Shown in pieces: positions 15,601 to 16,670 of a stretch of DNA of 16,670 nt (position 1 is its first letter; every line of letters starts with the position of its first letter). This DNA is from JANQRV01 sp964533785 (GTDB taxonomy: Bacteria; Bacteroidota; Bacteroidia; Chitinophagales; Saprospiraceae). The translations under genes were made by a program, and so were the position numbers. The notes under the pieces are model-generated. The model worked only from the letters and a program-made list of their open reading frames with translations, did no database searches and was not told where the DNA came from. Where the stretch lies: contig CAZHNG010000128.1 of NCBI GenBank assembly GCA_964533785.1, forward strand, positions 1 through 16,670, given 5' to 3'.

Positions 15601-16029
15601 GGAGAGCAAGGTGCTATCGAAGCCATGGGACAAGTCAACCCAATGCCCGCGGAGATGGTGGCTGAAATGAAAAGCGAAACCATCATTCCCGAATTGCACT
15701 ACGGCAAGAACGGCGTGAAAGCGGAAGTAAAAGGAATGGAGAAAGTCAATGAAGAAGAGGCCTATAAGCTGGAGATCACCGATGGAAACGGCAAAATATC
15801 CACCGTGTATTTCAGTAAAAATACCGGCTTTAAGATCAGAGAGGTAGAATCAGAACAAGGACAAACGCAAACTACGGACTACGGTAACTACGCAGAAGTG
15901 GATGGTATTATGATGCCTCATACTATCACCATTAGTGGTGCGATGCCTTTTCCGCTGGAACTAAATGCGGAAAGCATTGAACTCAATCTGGACCTGGATG
16001 ATTCCCTGTTTATGGTGAAGAAGCCTTAA
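12616..16029 (+). CDS. Secreted double-domain M16 zinc peptidase with extra C-terminal domain
   Basis: The 1137-residue protein has a signal peptide (about 1-23) and two M16 halves. In the first, HLLEH (85-89) and Glu165, 76 residues further, form the zinc site HxxEH...E of pitrilysin/insulinase peptidases. The second half (about 515-910) has no HxxEH: the corresponding stretch near 537-547 reads GMTASMLNKGT. It keeps the substrate-binding Arg769/Tyr782 pair (SSRL...GLSYAVG), as expected of an inactive partner half. An acidic/Gly linker (915-930) leads to a third domain (931-1137) of beta-rich character, starting VIDNFLEASGGEEKL, resembling LolA/outer-membrane-lipoprotein-sorting-like domains. 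The protein probably degrades peptides in the periplasm or at the outer membrane. The start is the ATG at 12616, directly before the signal peptide; 44 upstream codons are open only because the nonamer array has a period divisible by three. A terminator follows directly. Confidence 0.92.
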   Translation: MNIRKTVTSLLAFWLFGVLLVVGQDVNLPEGVTMNASVEGITEYQLENGLKVLLFPDPSKPQVTVNVTYLVGSRHEDYGETGMAHLLEHLVFKGTPTRPDIAKELKDHGASFNGTTWYDRTNYFETVSATDENLEWAIAMEADRMVNSNIAKEDLDSEMTVVRNEFEIGENDPSGILMERVMSTAYLWHNYGKTTIGARADIENVPIERLQAFYREYYQPDNAVLTIAGKFDTEKTLNWVQEYFGAIPKPEREIMLTYTREPVQDGERSVTLRRTGDVQVVSAAYHISPAVHPDYPALAVLTEVLADEPSGRLYKAMVESKKASTLFGYSAALKEPGFIYFSADVLKEKSLEEAKDAMVNLLDNLLDEPITEEEVDRGRTSLLKNWELAFNDSRRVGTLISEYIAKGDWRLMFLYRDYLEDVTVDDVMRVAENYLKPSNRTIGYFIPESEPDRAEIPDVDDVQALVADYKGREAIAQGEEFDPSPENIESRVSREENKNAIDLALLPKETRGDAVVARMTFRFGDLEKLKGTGNVSGMTASMLNKGTQSKTRQEIQDAFNQLKARVFFGGGANNVSVNIETERDALPEVIKLVGEIMKSPSFPEEEFEKLKEEQLANIESQRSDPMYKTQISFFRTLNPYPEDDPRYIATPDEEIEGIKETTLDDLKAFYEEFYGATDATVSVVGDFDETEIEQLIMEEFGDWDSPVKFERIASKVFDVEPKNEKIETPDKANAVFFAGFVLPMRDDHPDYPAMVIANYMLGGGGLSSRLANRIRQQDGLSYAVGSFLSASSLDERAQFVTYAMYAPENLEKLEAAFNEEIQKALEGGFTAEELADAKKGWLQNQVVGRSQDGSLAGTLNSYLYINRDMMWDADLESKVENLTLEQVNQALKKHLKPEKFVVVKAGDFENAAKKAAEGEGTTMDAGDVSADDVIDNFLEASGGEEKLAAIKSFKMVSKGTVQNMEITSTQYQKEPNKMLMEIAAGGNVMQKIVFDGEQGAIEAMGQVNPMPAEMVAEMKSETIIPELHYGKNGVKAEVKGMEKVNEEEAYKLEITDGNGKISTVYFSKNTGFKIREVESEQGQTQTTDYGNYAEVDGIMMPHTITISGAMPFPLELNAESIELNLDLDDSLFMVKKP

Positions 16030-16052
16030 ATGCTGTTTGAGGTCAAAAAAAT

Positions 16053-16088
16053 AAACCCGTTAGATTTTCAAGATCTAACGGGTTTTTT
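16053..16088. terminator. Bidirectional intrinsic terminator between M16 gene and tRNA-Val
   Basis: A 13-bp perfect stem pairs 16053-16065 with 16073-16085 (AAACCCGTTAGAT/ATCTAACGGGTTT), loop 7 nt. T-runs follow on the plus strand (16083-16088), and the A-run at 16045-16051 gives T-runs on the minus strand. It lies 24 bp after the peptidase stop and 7 bp beyond the tRNA 3' end, so it serves both convergent transcripts. Confidence 0.92.
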
Positions 16089-16094
16089 AATCTG

Positions 16095-16169
16095 TGAGAT
16101 TGGAGGGATTCGAACCCCCGACCCCTACCCTGTCAAGGTAATGCTCTAAACCAACTGAGCTACAATCTC
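16095..16169 (-). tRNA. tRNA-Val (anticodon GAC)
   Basis: The 75-nt minus-strand sequence folds into a full cloverleaf: acceptor GAGATTG/CAATCTC, D-stem GCTC/GAGC with loop AGTTGGTTTA, anticodon stem TTACC/GGTAG with loop TTGACAG, variable region GGGTC, and T-arm GGGGG-TTCGAAT-CCCTC with one G-T pair. The anticodon at loop positions 3-5 is GAC, decoding valine codons GUC and GUU. The discriminator is A. The 3' CCA is not encoded. The first pair of the anticodon stem is a T-G wobble. Confidence 0.95.
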
Positions 16170-16175
16170 TTTTTT

Positions 16176-16217
16176 TAAGATGTTAGACATTAGATGCCAG
16201 ATGTTAGACGCTAGATG
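16176..16217 (+). repeat. Heptamer array F (YYAGAYG family), at the tRNA 5' end
   Basis: Six units in perfect register: TAAGATG, TTAGACA, TTAGATG, CCAGATG, TTAGACG, CTAGATG. Relative to the minus-strand tRNA it covers positions about -7 to -48, exactly where a core promoter or 5' leader would be. Confidence 0.75.
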
Positions 16218-16331
16218 TACTGCTGAGTAAACTTGGAACGGTTTTTATTCACCGCAAAGACCACAAAGAAAGAGAACTTGCATTCTTTTGGATGATTATA
16301 ATATTGCCCCTAAGTTCAGCAATCAATACAA

Positions 16332-16352
16332 CTAAACGCTAGATGGTGTGTG
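16332..16352 (+). repeat. Short heptamer block G (YYAGAYG family) with GTGTGTG
   Basis: CTAAACG and CTAGATG are followed in register by GTGTGTG. Array B has the same arrangement (CTAGACT then GTGTGTG), suggesting that GTGTGTG is a recurrent 3' extension of the family. Confidence 0.4.
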
Positions 16353-16594
16353 AAGGCTGGGGGTGGGAGTGTGCTGATCGCTGGCTTTTGTAAGAAAAGC
16401 AAAGATAATACTTTTTCCTTACATTGAGCAAATCGATAATGGTGAAATATTTTTGAGTAATATCCTTAATATTACTTTGTCATCTTTAAACGAAGGAAAT
16501 TTTTGAATCGACCTCTTTAGTACATTATTGGTTATCTGGTTATCCAAACCCCACCTGAATTCTATTGAATAGTGACAAGAAAATATCGTCACCC

Positions 16595-16626
16595 ATAACC
16601 CCATAACTTTATAACTTTATAACTTA
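16595..16626 (+). repeat. Octamer tandem array, four ATAACNNN units
   Basis: ATAACCCC, ATAACTTT, ATAACTTT, ATAACTTA. The shared core ATAAC resembles the ATAAAC core of the nonamer array at 12499-12561, with one base less. Confidence 0.6.
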
Positions 16627-16670
16627 AGTTTCGCACATGGCGAAGCGCCTGAAAAAGAGGAAAAAATACA

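Larger units (their letters stand above)
16170..16670. other. Repeat-rich spacer to the right edge
   Basis: No convincing gene. It holds heptamer array F next to the tRNA (16176-16217), two nonamers ACCGCAAAG/ACCACAAAG (16251-16268), short heptamer block G (16332-16352), a GGTTATCT/GGTTATCC doublet (16530-16545), and an octamer array (16595-16626). At the very edge an ATG at 16637 opens a basic frame (MAKRLKKRKKY) that leaves the window after 11 codons. It is too short to judge. Confidence 0.5.

Noticed and set aside
16095..16169. Reading the tRNA as tRNA-Asp
   Set aside because: GTC is seen only on the plus strand. In the cloverleaf on the minus strand the anticodon triplet is GAC, which is valine.
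16419..16604. 61-residue minus-strand frame
   Set aside because: No recognisable family, AT-rich composition and no leader signals; possibly chance.

Overview
The window looks like chromosomal DNA of a Bacteroidota bacterium, most likely from the Saprospiria (Lewinella or Haliscomenobacter-like), though that rank is inferred by eye. Supporting points are: starts without clear Shine-Dalgarno sites; a secreted TPR protein next to a plug-less TonB-receptor-type barrel; a tRNA gene without encoded CCA; a bacterial FeS photolyase; and intergenic spacers filled with short degenerate repeats. I see no phage, transposase, CRISPR array or defence island. The coding genes are ordinary chromosomal genes.

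Layout. 1-485: non-coding, hairpin-rich. 486-749 (-): an 87-residue putative helix-turn-helix protein. 921-2570 and 2686-5856 (-): an outer-membrane barrel and a very long secreted TPR protein, transcribed TPR first and probably one unit for the cell envelope. 6239-7465 (-): ornithine aminotransferase (rocD). 7466-7981: repeat-filled spacer. 7982-9415 and 9461-10108 (-): a DUF389 membrane protein downstream of a LolD-type ABC ATPase, probably an operon. 10109-10620: spacer with a strong minus-strand terminator that has no visible gene, framed by two inverted heptamer arrays. 10621-12171 (+): FeS-cluster (6-4)-type photolyase. 12172-12615: spacer with a heptamer array and a nonamer array. 12616-16029 (+): a 1137-residue secreted double M16 peptidase with an extra C-terminal domain. 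A bidirectional terminator then separates it from a convergent tRNA-Val(GAC) at 16095-16169 (-). 16170-16670: repeat-rich spacer.

Functional links. Envelope biology dominates: barrel plus TPR partner, LolD for lipoprotein release, DUF389 membrane protein, secreted M16 peptidase. RocD (arginine/ornithine to proline and glutamate) and the photolyase (UV damage repair) are unlinked housekeeping or stress genes.

The most unusual signal lies between the genes. At least six arrays of a degenerate 7-bp unit (consensus YYAGAYG) sit in the spacers. Other arrays have period 7 (CAT-type and GC-rich types), 8 or 9. They abut stop codons, the tRNA 5' end and a terminator. This resembles the short tandemly repeated sequences described in cyanobacteria. 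I cannot tell from one window whether they have a function or are slippage products.
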